Of a stretch of 64,000 nucleotides of DNA, positions 55,512 through 63,828 are shown one piece after another. How positions within the stretch are numbered: the stretch's first letter is position 1; the number at the start of each line of letters is the position of its first letter. The notes below the pieces were generated by a model that saw only the letters and a program-made list of their open reading frames with translations, ran no database searches and was not told the DNA's origin. The position numbers were made by a program, and so were the translations under genes. The DNA comes from Ureibacillus sp. FSL W7-1570 (GTDB lineage: Bacteria; Bacillota; Bacilli; Bacillales_A; Planococcaceae): NCBI RefSeq assembly GCF_038593265.1, contig NZ_CP151979.1:1-64000 (forward strand), in the 5' to 3' direction.

Positions 55512-56134
55512 TGATTAATACAAAGTTCACCCCTCAAACTTGGCCAGAACATCCGGAACAGGTAACACAAGAAGGTAAAAATAAGTACGTTGGTATTTGG
55601 ATTTTTATCTGTAGCGATATCGTGCTATTTGCAAGTTTATTCGCAACTTACATCTCTTTAAGAAACAAAGGTCCAGCAGGCATGGAGTTCACTTCCCAAG
55701 AACTCTTTGAACTGCCGCTCGCCTTTGTGATGACAATGTTCCTTTTAACTTCATCACTAACATCCGTATATGCGATGTATCATTTGAAAAACTATAATTT
55801 CAAAGGGGTTCAGCTTTGGACTGGAGCAACAATCCTTCTAGGTCTCGGATTCCTTTGCCTTGAAATTTATGAGTTCTATCATTATGTACACATTGGCTTT
55901 GGTTACACTCAATCCGCGTTCTCTTCCGCATTCTTCACGCTTGTTGGAACACACGGATTGCACGTAATCATCGGCTTAATCTGGATGATTTGCTTAATCA
56001 TCCGTAACGCTAAACGTGGTCTTAACCTTTACAATGCGCCAAAATATTTTGTTGCTTCTATCTACTGGCACTTTATCGACGTTGTTTGGGTATTCATCTT
56101 CACGGTAGTTTACCTCATGGGGGTGTTAGGATAA
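55511..56134 (+). CDS. ctaE: Cytochrome caa3 oxidase subunit III
   Basis: This 207-residue membrane subunit with five helices stabilises subunit I. Recognisable parts are KYVGIWIFICSDIVLFASLFATYISL, GLGFLCLEIYEFYHYV, FFTLVGTHGLHVIIGLIWM and YWHFIDVVWVFIFTVVYL. The ATG overlaps the ctaD stop (TAATG), so translation is coupled. Length is typical of the Gram-positive form. Confidence 0.95.
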   Translation: MINTKFTPQTWPEHPEQVTQEGKNKYVGIWIFICSDIVLFASLFATYISLRNKGPAGMEFTSQELFELPLAFVMTMFLLTSSLTSVYAMYHLKNYNFKGVQLWTGATILLGLGFLCLEIYEFYHYVHIGFGYTQSAFSSAFFTLVGTHGLHVIIGLIWMICLIIRNAKRGLNLYNAPKYFVASIYWHFIDVVWVFIFTVVYLMGVLG

Positions 56135-56135
56135 T

Positions 56136-56477
56136 ATGAGTCACGATACTGAGATTCAAGGCAGAAGCCAAGCCCAATATGAATTCGATCGCAGAAAAAG
56201 CGCAGTTCAAATGCGTAAACAGGTGATCAATTTTGCGATCATGATTTTCCTAACGTTTGTTGCTTTTGCAACAGTGGCGGCAGATTTTGCGCCAACATTT
56301 ATCAAACCAATCATCTTATTGCTTGCCGGAATCCAAGTTGTATTGCAACTCTATTCCTTCATGCATATGGATGATAAACACGCACCATATATCGGTGTCA
56401 TTTCCACTTTTGTGTGGGTAGGAGCTGTAATTGCATTTACATTCTTCCTAGCATTCAACACAATTATTTGGTGGTAA
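56136..56477 (+). CDS. ctaF: Cytochrome caa3 oxidase subunit IV
   Basis: This 113-residue subunit has three membrane helices, including QVVLQLYSFMHMDDKHAPYIGVISTFVWVGAVIAFTFFLAFNTIIWW, the COX4/CyoD-type signature. It starts one base after ctaE. A hairpin AATGGCTGTCTAGAT/ATCTAGGCAGCCATT follows at 56483-56513 with only a weak T-tract, so some transcripts may continue into ctaG. Confidence 0.93.
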   Translation: MSHDTEIQGRSQAQYEFDRRKSAVQMRKQVINFAIMIFLTFVAFATVAADFAPTFIKPIILLLAGIQVVLQLYSFMHMDDKHAPYIGVISTFVWVGAVIAFTFFLAFNTIIWW

Positions 56478-56482
56478 TGGAA

Positions 56483-56513
56483 AATGGCTGTCTAGATGAT
56501 CTAGGCAGCCATT
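56483..56513 (+). terminator. Hairpin after ctaF
   Basis: AATGGCTG-t-CTAGAT and ATCTAG-g-CAGCCATT form a 15-bp stem with one mismatch. It lacks a good T-tract. A separate TATAAT box at 56598-56603 may then start ctaG transcription. Confidence 0.6.
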
Positions 56514-56657
56514 CTTGTATGTTCGGATTTTCAAAATTATCATATTTTCTTCAAAAAGTTGATAGGTTTCTTCATATTTTATCTTAAGAAATAATGTTAT
56601 AATACCAATAGCACTTTGTTTTTTTTTTAGATTATCTCTTTGTTGAGGAGCGATATT

Positions 56658-57590
56658 ATGCCTTTAAGTATATTTGGGTTTCAAGCAATGTGGAGCCCAT
56701 ATATGATTGGGACATTAGTGTTTATCATCATCGTTTATTTTCTTGTGACCATTCGCTGGAGAAGCGATTTTAAGGGGAACGAACCGTTAAAAAAGAAAGA
56801 AGCGGTTTACTTTATTTTAGGTATCATATTGTTATATATAGTTAAAGGATCTCCAATTGATCTATTGTCAAATATTACCTTTACGATGCATATGGTTCAA
56901 ATGGCCTTTTATCTGCTATTGATTCCGATCCTGATCATTAAAGGAATTCCTTGGTGGGTTTGGCGGGTAGTCGTTGAATTCCCAGTGGTCGATAAAATCG
57001 TCAAAGCGTTAACACACCCGGTTGTATCAGTTCTAGGGTTTGCCTTAACCTTTTCGGTTTATCACCTTCCGATTGTATTCGACTACATTAAAATTGATGA
57101 AACATTGCATGGATTGGCTAGTCTGGCACTGTTTCTGTCAGCCTTCTTCATGTATTGGCCGTTGGTAAACGAAGTACCGGGCCAACGGAAAATAAAAGGG
57201 TTATACAAAATCGGGTATATTATCGCTACTGCTGTTGTTATCACACCTGCTTGCGCACTCATCATTTTTACAAAAAATCCGGTATACGCAACATATACCG
57301 ATGGAGAAGCCTGGCTGAAAGCGATGTCGCTTTGTGTGCCGGATAAAACGTTGGCGAGCCTTAATACGACAGTAAAATTGTCCGGACCGGAGTTATTCAC
57401 AAACTTGTCTCCACTGCGCGACCAGCAATTGGGCGGAGTGCTAATGAAAATCATCCAGGAAATCATTTTGGGTGTCATTTTGTATTTTTCCTTTCGTGAA
57501 TGGTGGAGTGAGGAACATAAACTCACTGAAGAAGAAATTACAGCAAAAGCTTTAAATGACTTTCAAGAGAAAAAAAGAAACCAATATTAA
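56658..57590 (+). CDS. ctaG: Cytochrome caa3 oxidase assembly factor CtaG
   Basis: This 310-residue protein with about seven membrane segments belongs to the caa3_CtaG family, needed to assemble active caa3 oxidase, probably by copper delivery. Motifs are FGFQAMWSPYMIGTL at the start, HMVQMAFYLLLIPILIIKGIPWWVWR and YWPLVNEVPGQRKIKG. The ATG at 56658 follows GAGGAGCG by about 6 bases; a TTG frame to 56640 has no site. It is followed 12 bases later by the DUF420 gene. Confidence 0.94.
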   Translation: MPLSIFGFQAMWSPYMIGTLVFIIIVYFLVTIRWRSDFKGNEPLKKKEAVYFILGIILLYIVKGSPIDLLSNITFTMHMVQMAFYLLLIPILIIKGIPWWVWRVVVEFPVVDKIVKALTHPVVSVLGFALTFSVYHLPIVFDYIKIDETLHGLASLALFLSAFFMYWPLVNEVPGQRKIKGLYKIGYIIATAVVITPACALIIFTKNPVYATYTDGEAWLKAMSLCVPDKTLASLNTTVKLSGPELFTNLSPLRDQQLGGVLMKIIQEIILGVILYFSFREWWSEEHKLTEEEITAKALNDFQEKKRNQY

Positions 57591-57608
57591 GGATAGGAGA
57601 ATGTGGGC

Positions 57609-58070
57609 ATGGGTGTACCAATCTTACCAACAATCAGTACATCATTCATCGTAATCAGTGCCATTTTGGTGGCCATTGGATGGGGTCTAATCATCGCCAG
57701 AAAAATAGAAGCACATAAGAAAGTCATGTTGGCTGCCGGAGCCAGCGCATTAATCTTCTTTATTATTTATGCAACAAGAACGGTATTCATTGGAAATACC
57801 GCTTTTGGTGGTCCTGAAGAGGTAAAAATATACTATACTTTCTTTTTAATTTTCCATATTATTTTGGCTGCGGTAGGCGCAGTATTCGGCATTATAAGTA
57901 TCGTTACAGGATTGAAAGACAAGTTGGGTGTGCATCGCCGCCTCGGACCGATCTCAAGCATTATTTGGTTCTTTACGGCCATCACCGGAGTACTTGTATA
58001 TTTGCTCCTTTATGTGATTTATGAAGGCGGGGAAACCACTTCCGTCATTAAAGCGATTTTAGGATTTTAA
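57609..58070 (+). CDS. DUF420 membrane protein (YozB-like)
   Basis: This 153-residue protein with four membrane helices matches DUF420, which often accompanies caa3 oxidase genes. Histidines at the helix ends (EAHKKVM, LIFHIILA, GVHRRLGPIS) recall heme- or copper-binding helices of CtaG/CtaA-type proteins. The ATG at 57609 follows AGGAG by 9 bases; a GTG at 57603 is too close. It is probably co-transcribed with ctaG. A terminator follows. Confidence 0.85.
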   Translation: MGVPILPTISTSFIVISAILVAIGWGLIIARKIEAHKKVMLAAGASALIFFIIYATRTVFIGNTAFGGPEEVKIYYTFFLIFHIILAAVGAVFGIISIVTGLKDKLGVHRRLGPISSIIWFFTAITGVLVYLLLYVIYEGGETTSVIKAILGF

Positions 58071-58078
58071 CCTATTTT

Positions 58079-58107
58079 GAGGCTAACCACTAGCCTCTTT
58101 TTTTATT
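58079..58107 (+). terminator. Terminator of ctaG and the DUF420 gene
   Basis: GAGGCTA and TAGCCTC form a 7-bp stem followed by TTTTTTTATTTT. A second hairpin GAGGC/GCCTC at 58134-58156 serves the convergent ylbA gene on the other strand. Confidence 0.87.
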
Positions 58108-58188
58108 TTTTGGTAAAAATAATGGAAAATAAAAAAAGAGGCCATTTTATTGCCTCCTTTGTAATATAAATGAATTATATAAGTGCGA

Positions 58189-58551
58189 TTAGGCGATGCC
58201 AAGTTCTGCTAAATCTTTTTTCACATTTTCCAAAATTGCTTCACATTTTTTCACTAAATGAGCTGGGAACACTTCATCATCACCGTATTCCACACCATGA
58301 GGATAATAGTATTTACCAAGAGCAGGTTTCAAGATTTTCAATGATGCGGAGTTGTTTCCACAGTCGCCGGAAACCGCTGTGCAGAAGACACGAAGATAGT
58401 AACGGCCTTCTTTGATATCAAAACGTTTGTCGAATGTCATACGGTCATAGTCCCATCCGCCATGGCATTCCAAGCCGTTTTTTTCCATTACTTCAACAAG
58501 TACCGCTTGGTCTACGATTATATCTTCAACCGTTTTGTTTTCAAAATACAT
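58189..58551 (-). CDS. ylbA: YugN-like protein YlbA
   Basis: This 120-residue cytosolic protein of the YugN-like family has unknown function. It opens YFENKTVEDIIVDQAVLVEVMEKNGLECHGGWDYDRMTFDKRFDIKEGRYYLRVF. The ATG at 58551 follows AAAGGAGGATC; ten extra upstream codons in the same frame precede that site and are rejected. The position after ctaG and opposite ylbC matches B. subtilis ylbA. Confidence 0.87.
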   Translation of the reverse strand: MYFENKTVEDIIVDQAVLVEVMEKNGLECHGGWDYDRMTFDKRFDIKEGRYYLRVFCTAVSGDCGNNSASLKILKPALGKYYYPHGVEYGDDEVFPAHLVKKCEAILENVKKDLAELGIA

Positions 58552-58628
58552 GAATGATCCTCCTTTTGTTACATCGAACAAATTTTAACGCATAATTTTA
58601 TAATAGTGCAATTTCTTAATAGTTGCAA

Positions 58629-58644
58629 TGACAACATTGTGTCA
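58629..58644. promoter_or_regulatory. Inverted repeat in the ylbA/ylbC divergent region
   Basis: TGACA-ACATTG-TGTCA is a perfect 5-bp repeat with a 6-base spacer between the two divergent genes. It could be an operator. No matching second copy was seen nearby. Confidence 0.3.
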
Positions 58645-58697
58645 TACTCAATAAATTTAGTACAATGAAATTATTATAGCAAAGGATCTGAACTTTT

Positions 58698-59756
58698 ATG
58701 AAAACTCTCTTTCGTATATTAATTGTGCTATTTTGTTTGGCGATTCTTTATTATTATACATCCGATTCATCATATGAACTGAAACCGTTGGAAGGGCCTA
58801 ATTCCAAATCTTCTGTCATCCCGAAAACCGAGGTTATTGAAGGTGATGAAGATGCCTTGCCAAGACCGGAAACTGGACTATCCACATACATAAATCAAAA
58901 CAGTGACCTTCTCATTAATGAATTTGGTGAACCGAACCGGATTGATCAAAGTGCTTTTGGCTATGAATGGTGGGTTTATAATAACCATCCTGAAACCTTT
59001 GTCATGTTTGGGGTGGAACATGGAAAGATTGTCCAGGTATATATAGCGGGAGATCAATTGGATGCTGCTCCGTATAAAGTGGGTCAGTCCCTTGACGAAA
59101 TTTATCGTATGACCATTGTGGAACCGGAAATTACCGCGAAAATAGGCGAAAATGTTTACACCTTCACCTTGACGGAAAACGATATGCAAACCCGCATTTT
59201 AGTCAAATTCGATGGCGTTTTTGCCCAGTTATATATCGATCCGTTTACCGAAAAATTGATCGGGATCCGGTTTGTCAACAGCGAAACCCTTGTGAAACAT
59301 AGACCCTATGAAATGACCTTTGTCGGGGAATTAATCCGGGTGCCGAACTTAAATTCTTATATGTTGCAAGAAAGCAATCAAGCGTATTCGAAACAATTGT
59401 TTGATATTATCAATGTATTTCGGAGCAATGAACAAGTTCCGACGCTAAAATGGGATGATGAAGCAAGCGTTGCGGCAATGGAGCATAGCGAAGAAATGTA
59501 CACGGAAAACTATTTGTCCCATGATTCACCGAATTATGGTTCGTTGAAAGAGCGTCTGGCAGCCCATTCAGTCGTTTATGATGAAGTGGGGGAAAACTTG
59601 GCCACTGCTTATTATGACGCCATTGAGGCCGCCAATGGCTGGTTTAATTCGGAAGATCACCGTAAATTAATTTTGAATGACAAATTCACCCATGTCGGTT
59701 CGGGGGTCTTTATGAACTATTATACGCAAATCTTTCTGAATAAACCTGATCGCTGA
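58698..59756 (+). CDS. ylbC: CAP/SCP-domain secreted protein YlbC
   Basis: This 352-residue extracellular or membrane-anchored protein has an N-terminal signal/membrane helix (LFRILIVLFCLAILYYYT). A CAP-associated domain follows at about 60-215 (NEFGEPNRIDQSAFGYEWWVYN...). A C-terminal CAP (SCP/PR-1) domain spans about 235-345, with the conserved LFDIINVFRSNEQVPTLKWDDEASVAAMEHSEEM and LSHDSPNYGSLKERL...GENLA. Function is unknown; related proteins are made during sporulation. The start has a weak ribosome binding site (AAAGGATC). A terminator follows. Confidence 0.9.
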   Translation: MKTLFRILIVLFCLAILYYYTSDSSYELKPLEGPNSKSSVIPKTEVIEGDEDALPRPETGLSTYINQNSDLLINEFGEPNRIDQSAFGYEWWVYNNHPETFVMFGVEHGKIVQVYIAGDQLDAAPYKVGQSLDEIYRMTIVEPEITAKIGENVYTFTLTENDMQTRILVKFDGVFAQLYIDPFTEKLIGIRFVNSETLVKHRPYEMTFVGELIRVPNLNSYMLQESNQAYSKQLFDIINVFRSNEQVPTLKWDDEASVAAMEHSEEMYTENYLSHDSPNYGSLKERLAAHSVVYDEVGENLATAYYDAIEAANGWFNSEDHRKLILNDKFTHVGSGVFMNYYTQIFLNKPDR

Positions 59757-59796
59757 AATAGTGTGTGTAACTGTGGACTTTTACAAAAAATTTCAG

Positions 59797-59840
59797 AAAA
59801 GCGGATGGTGAAACCGATGTGTTTACATCCGCTTTTTTAT
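59797..59840 (+). terminator. Terminator of ylbC
   Basis: AAAAGCGGATG and CATCCGCTTTT form an 11-bp perfect stem with a T-tract. Confidence 0.87.
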
Positions 59841-59943
59841 TTTCCGTGGGGATAGGGAATTATGGCAAAAATGTTTCCCGACCTCCTTTCCCCTTGTGTC
59901 ACATTATTTTCCTGGGCATATGATATGGAAAAGGAGTGACACA

Positions 59944-61410
59944 GTGCAGCTAGCGGAGCTATTAAAGGATTGGCCTTGTACGGTAAAAGGCGGTTCCATA
60001 CGAGTGGAAGTATCAGGGGTAGAGGATTATGCCCAGCATGTAAAACCTGGAGATTTATTTGTTGTAAGAAAAGGCAAAAAATTTGATGGCTATCAATACA
60101 TTGATTTAGCCATCCAAAATGGTGCAGTTGGAGTTGTCATTGAAGATGAAACGAAACTCGATCAATTAAAATTGTCAGTACCCCTCATTTGGGTGCCAAA
60201 CTGTTTAAAATTTATGTCATTCAGCGCCGCAAAAATTTATCGTTTCCCTGCGGAAGCATTGCAAGTGATTGCGGTAACGGGCACAAACGGAAAAACGACG
60301 GTAACCCATTTTATTGGGCAACTGCTCCATGCACTACATAAAAAAGTAATGGTGATTGGAACAGTTGGCGTATTTATCAACGGGGAAGAAATCGATCTGG
60401 ATTATGAACATTTGACGACACTGCAACCGAAACACTTGCACAGAATATTGCAGTATGCGGTAAGGAACCGGGTGCAATATGTCGCGTTAGAAGCATCTTC
60501 CATGGGGCTTGCGACTCACCGGCTGGATGACTGCGATATTGACATTGGCGTCTTTTTAAATTTGGCGGAAGATCATATTGAAGAACACGGTTCTTATGAA
60601 AAATATAAACAGTCCAAGCAAATTTTGGCCCAGCTGGCGGATAAACTCGTATTAAACGGCGATGACTCCTTTTGCCGCACAGTCGGCTTGCAGTCCAAAA
60701 AGAAAAAAACGTACTTTGGGCTCGGAAATCGTGTGAATTATCAATTGCAAACTTTGGCGGAGGGGATTCACCATACCACTTGTTGCTTGCAAAGCGATAA
60801 AGGACAAAAAGTGTTTACATTGCCATTTGTGGGAGAACATCAATTGCAAAATGCCATTGCCGCCATTACGACGGTCAGCGAATTAGGGTTTCCGATCGAA
60901 AAAATTTGCGAAGCAGCCGAAACGTTAAGATTGCCGAAAGGAAGACTGGAATCTGTTCCAAATGATTTGAATTTATCTATTTATATTGATTATGCCCATA
61001 CGGAAGCGGCATTAAGGGCGGTATTAAAAACGTTGAAAAAGACGGCGAAAAGGGATTTGATTTTAGTGTTCAGTTGCGGCGGCGATCGGGATAAACATAA
61101 GCGGATTAAAATGGGAGCAGTCGCAACGAAATATGCGGATATGATTTACTTGACAACAGATAATCCACGAAGCGAAGATCCGGCCTTTATCAATTCCCAA
61201 ATTGCGGCAGGATTCGTCTCGACGCAAAAATACGAAATGATTTTGGACCGGGCGGAAGCGATTGAAAAAGCCATTTTATCCGCCAAAGAAGGGGATACCA
61301 TCCTCATTGCCGGGAAAGGCCATGAAACAACCCAAACCTTTAAGGATAGGGAAATCTATTTTTCCGATTATGAATGCGTGCAATCCGTATTGACAAAAAT
61401 AAAAAGGTAG
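59944..61410 (+). CDS. MurE-family ligase (divergent UDP-MurNAc-tripeptide synthetase paralogue)
   Basis: This 488-residue Mur ligase has the three-domain layout: N-terminal UDP-binding part (1-95), central ATPase with GTNGKTTVTHFIGQ (about 110-125) and the carbamylated-lysine region EEHGSYEKYKQSK, and a C-terminal domain with TTDNPRSEDP and GKGHETTQ. DNPR is the signature of MurE enzymes that add meso-diaminopimelate. Two usual motifs are changed: TTPE reads TTLQ and E(V/A)SSH reads EASSM. It stands alone outside a division-wall cluster, so it may be a second MurE or act on another amino-acid acceptor. The GTG at 59944 follows AAAAGGAGTG. Confidence 0.85.
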   Translation: MQLAELLKDWPCTVKGGSIRVEVSGVEDYAQHVKPGDLFVVRKGKKFDGYQYIDLAIQNGAVGVVIEDETKLDQLKLSVPLIWVPNCLKFMSFSAAKIYRFPAEALQVIAVTGTNGKTTVTHFIGQLLHALHKKVMVIGTVGVFINGEEIDLDYEHLTTLQPKHLHRILQYAVRNRVQYVALEASSMGLATHRLDDCDIDIGVFLNLAEDHIEEHGSYEKYKQSKQILAQLADKLVLNGDDSFCRTVGLQSKKKKTYFGLGNRVNYQLQTLAEGIHHTTCCLQSDKGQKVFTLPFVGEHQLQNAIAAITTVSELGFPIEKICEAAETLRLPKGRLESVPNDLNLSIYIDYAHTEAALRAVLKTLKKTAKRDLILVFSCGGDRDKHKRIKMGAVATKYADMIYLTTDNPRSEDPAFINSQIAAGFVSTQKYEMILDRAEAIEKAILSAKEGDTILIAGKGHETTQTFKDREIYFSDYECVQSVLTKIKR

Positions 61411-61510
61411 CGGATTGCACTTCTTAATGAAGGCTGGAAAAGCAAGTATTGCAAATACAAACTTCCATAAAAATTTGCTATGATAGATGTACAGATTGGA
61501 GGAATAATTG

Positions 61511-61954
61511 ATGATGATGACATCAGAATGGGCCTTCATTTTAGATGAAGCGGACGCATTAAGCTCCATGATTCTCAATTCTGAACTTGTTCACAATTAT
61601 CGTAAAGCCCATCATGCGGTATACAGTGATCAAGTGTTGGTTGAGAAGATTGCCGCATTTAATCGAATGAAAGAACAATACGAGGATGTACAGCGGTTCG
61701 GCAAATATCATCCCGATTATCATAAAATTACTAAAGAAATCAGAAAGCAAAAAAGAGAACTGGATCTCAATGAAAAGGTGGCAAATTTGAGGCTCGTGGA
61801 AAACCAGCTGCAAGACATGCTGGATGAAATCAGTCTCATTATTGGAAAGTCTGTTTCGGAAGCGGTCAAAGTGCCTGTCAGCAATCCGTTTTTTGAGACG
61901 GCTTGCCACTCCGGCGGTTGCGGATCAGGCGGAAAATGTTCTTGTTCGGCTTAA
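61511..61954 (+). CDS. ylbF: YlbF/RicF-family regulator
   Basis: RicF (YlbF) joins RicA (YmcA) and RicT (YaaT) in a complex that promotes RNase Y-dependent mRNA maturation, sporulation, competence and biofilm formation in B. subtilis. The 147-residue helical protein matches the family: LDEADALSSMILNSELVHNYRKAHHAVYSDQVLVEKIAAFNRMKEQYEDVQRFG. The C-terminus CHSGGCGSGGKCSC holds four cysteines, consistent with the iron-sulfur ligation reported for the complex. ATGs at 61511, 61514 and 61517 follow GGAGGAA; the first two have the best spacing. Confidence 0.92.
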   Translation: MMMTSEWAFILDEADALSSMILNSELVHNYRKAHHAVYSDQVLVEKIAAFNRMKEQYEDVQRFGKYHPDYHKITKEIRKQKRELDLNEKVANLRLVENQLQDMLDEISLIIGKSVSEAVKVPVSNPFFETACHSGGCGSGGKCSCSA

Positions 61955-61965
61955 ACAAGGAGTAT

Positions 61966-62005
61966 TTAGGCTGTTTGGAAGGAAGTTTCTTTCTGAACAG
62001 CCTCA
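61966..62005 (+). terminator. Hairpin after ylbF
   Basis: AGGCTGTT and AACAGCCT enclose a second stem of GGAAGGAA with TTCTTTCT. The T-tract is weak, so it may be a partial terminator. Confidence 0.55.
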
Positions 62006-62070
62006 TTGTTTTCGACAGTCTTTAAGGCAAAGGATTTTACAGTGCAATTTATTCAATTCTGGAGGTAGAT

Positions 62071-62529
62071 ATGATTCTGGTCAGTTCTTGTTTGGCGGGA
62101 TTAAAAGTCCGCTATAATGGCACCCATTGTCTGGATGAAAAAGTGGCGAAATTGATTGAGGAAAAGAAAGCTGTGGCGGTCTGTCCGGAAGTCTTGGGGG
62201 GATTATCGACTCCAAGGGAACCCGCAGAAATCATAGGCGGAGACGGTAATGACGTTTTGGATGGAAAGGCAAAGGTCTTAACGGAAAACGGAAAAGATGT
62301 GACGGAACATTTCTTAAGAGGGGCTTACGCCACTTTGGAAGTTGCTAAAAAAGTGGGGGCCACCTTGGTTGTTCTTAAAGAGAACAGCCCTTCTTGCGGT
62401 AGCACGATGGTATATTCCGGAGAATTTAACGGGCAGAAAATCGCGGGAGATGGAGTCACTTCCGCATTGCTTAAGAGAAATGGTTTTAAAGTCATTTCAG
62501 AAGAACAGTTTGTGAAGGAATTGAGTTGA
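62071..62529 (+). CDS. DUF523-family protein
   Basis: This 152-residue cytosolic protein of the DUF523 type has unknown function. It shows the family cysteine motifs SSCLAG (about 5-10), VCPEVLGGLSTPREP (about 37-51) and ENSPSCGS (about 104-111), a pattern that suggests metal or iron-sulfur binding. A perfect GGAGGT site lies 6 bases before the ATG. A hairpin GGACCC/GGGTCC with a T-tract follows at about 62535-62563. Confidence 0.88.
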   Translation: MILVSSCLAGLKVRYNGTHCLDEKVAKLIEEKKAVAVCPEVLGGLSTPREPAEIIGGDGNDVLDGKAKVLTENGKDVTEHFLRGAYATLEVAKKVGATLVVLKENSPSCGSTMVYSGEFNGQKIAGDGVTSALLKRNGFKVISEEQFVKELS

Positions 62530-62592
62530 TCGATGGACCCAAAGTATAGGGTCCTTTTTGTTTTGAATTCATCCAAGGAATTTATATTGATA

Positions 62593-62631
62593 TGTAAAAT
62601 ATATATTGCATTATGTAATATATATATTACA
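62593..62631. promoter_or_regulatory. Tandem 18-bp palindromes before the XRE gene
   Basis: TGTAAAATATATATTGCA (62593-62610) and TGTAATATATATATTACA (62614-62631) differ at two positions and start 21 bases apart, two helical turns. The second is a perfect palindrome. They lie where the promoter of the regulator gene must be, as expected for autoregulation. Confidence 0.6.
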
Positions 62632-62660
62632 ATATAAAGTAAGAAGGGGTGATTGAACTT

Positions 62661-62864
62661 TTGGAAAATAGGGTGAGGATTGCAAGAGTAGAAGCAAATC
62701 TGACACAGCAACAGTTGGCGGAAAAGGTCGGGGTGACCCGCCAAACGATCAGCCTCATCGAGAAGGGGAAATATAACCCGACACTCAGGCTGTGTCTGGA
62801 TATTTGTTATGCGGTGAATAAAACATTGGATGAGGTATTTTGGATTGAAAAGGAGGATGAATAA
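62661..62864 (+). CDS. XRE-family transcriptional regulator (small, Cro/CI type)
   Basis: This 67-residue DNA-binding protein consists of a single helix-turn-helix: VRIARVEANLTQQQLAEKVGVTRQTISLIEKGKYNPTLRLCLDICYAVNKTLDEVF. Short regulators of this kind pair with a membrane protein gene in many Bacillales. The TTG at 62661 follows AAGGGGTGAT by about 8 bases; a GTG at 62649 overlaps that site. Its stop is joined to the next gene's ATG (TAAATG). It probably binds the palindromes at 62593-62631. Confidence 0.88.
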   Translation: MENRVRIARVEANLTQQQLAEKVGVTRQTISLIEKGKYNPTLRLCLDICYAVNKTLDEVFWIEKEDE

Positions 62865-63296
62865 ATGAAAAAAATCGGTGATGAACGCCTAAAGCTGCAA
62901 AATTTAAAAAACATCCGGATTGTTTATTTTATCCAAACTTTTGGGATTATTTGCATTTTGGGGTATGACTGGGTGACAAAAGGGTTCGATGCAATGAGGG
63001 ATAATCCTCTATGGATGTTATTTATGCTAACGACTGTGATTTCTGCATACTTGTCCATGGGTATTGCCGCAGATTATGAAAGCACCGAAATGAATCCAAA
63101 AAAGCAAATGATGATTTCAATGGTGGTTCTTGTTTTCATTTCCCTTGGTTTAGGGATTGCAACGGCACTGACCGATGGCTACAACTTCCTGGATGGGATG
63201 TTAATAGGAGGAATAATCTTAATCTGCGGAATTTTCCCGATCGTTTATTTGTATAACTTGAGAAAGAAACGTCTGGATGGAACTCAGGAAGAATGA
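62865..63296 (+). CDS. Membrane protein paired with the XRE regulator
   Basis: This 143-residue protein has four membrane segments (about 17-38, 48-67, 83-101 and 108-131) and charged ends. Family not firmly recognised; it resembles the small four-helix proteins found directly after short XRE regulators. It starts immediately after the regulator's stop codon with a GGAGG site inside that gene. The pair is probably one transcription unit. Confidence 0.82.
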   Translation: MKKIGDERLKLQNLKNIRIVYFIQTFGIICILGYDWVTKGFDAMRDNPLWMLFMLTTVISAYLSMGIAADYESTEMNPKKQMMISMVVLVFISLGLGIATALTDGYNFLDGMLIGGIILICGIFPIVYLYNLRKKRLDGTQEE

Positions 63297-63345
63297 TCAA
63301 TCTGATTGCGGAAATGGAAGCCTCCCCAAGATGGTTATTTTCAGC

Positions 63346-63828
63346 TCAGTCGGGCGAGGCCTCCAACAGAATTGAATCGCTTTCGATATCTTTTTCAATT
63401 TTATAGTTGATATGGTTCAAAGTGTATGATTTTTCATGATTGGCAAGGGTTGGACCGGCAATGTCCAATTGATTGTATATTTGATCGATGTCGTCATCCG
63501 TCAGAGAGGGGTCGATGGATTTTAGAAGCGTATGAAAACTGGCCAATACTATATCCATATCCTTTGAAATCGCTTCCGGTTTGACGCTGACAGCCGCTTT
63601 TTCAAGATTGTTATGATCATCCGTATTAAGAACTAATGCAACTGTCGGGAGGATTTCAACTAAATAAGTTTTTTCATCAAATTGGATCTTTTCACCAATC
63701 GGAATGGAATCCCCCGCCGTTTCCTCATATTTTTGTATAAAATCATGAACTGTATAATCGAAAGTTTTTTCATTTCCGCAAGCAATCAATAACAGGGCAA
63801 AAAATGTGACAAGTAATGTTTTTTTCAA
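63346..63828 (-). CDS. Lipoprotein of unknown function
   Basis: This 160-residue lipoprotein has a signal peptide LKKTLLVTFFALLLIAC with C17 as the lipid-bearing residue. The mature part is acidic (TFDYTVHDFIQKYEETAGDSIPIGEKIQF and SIDPSLTDDDIDQIYNQLDI) and family-unknown. The TTG at 63828 is chosen since AAAGGGG lies 8 bases upstream and the lipobox then has normal spacing. A longer frame to 63930 adds 34 charged residues before the signal and is rejected. No clear terminator is seen before 63346. Confidence 0.75.
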   Translation of the reverse strand: MKKTLLVTFFALLLIACGNEKTFDYTVHDFIQKYEETAGDSIPIGEKIQFDEKTYLVEILPTVALVLNTDDHNNLEKAAVSVKPEAISKDMDIVLASFHTLLKSIDPSLTDDDIDQIYNQLDIAGPTLANHEKSYTLNHINYKIEKDIESDSILLEASPD

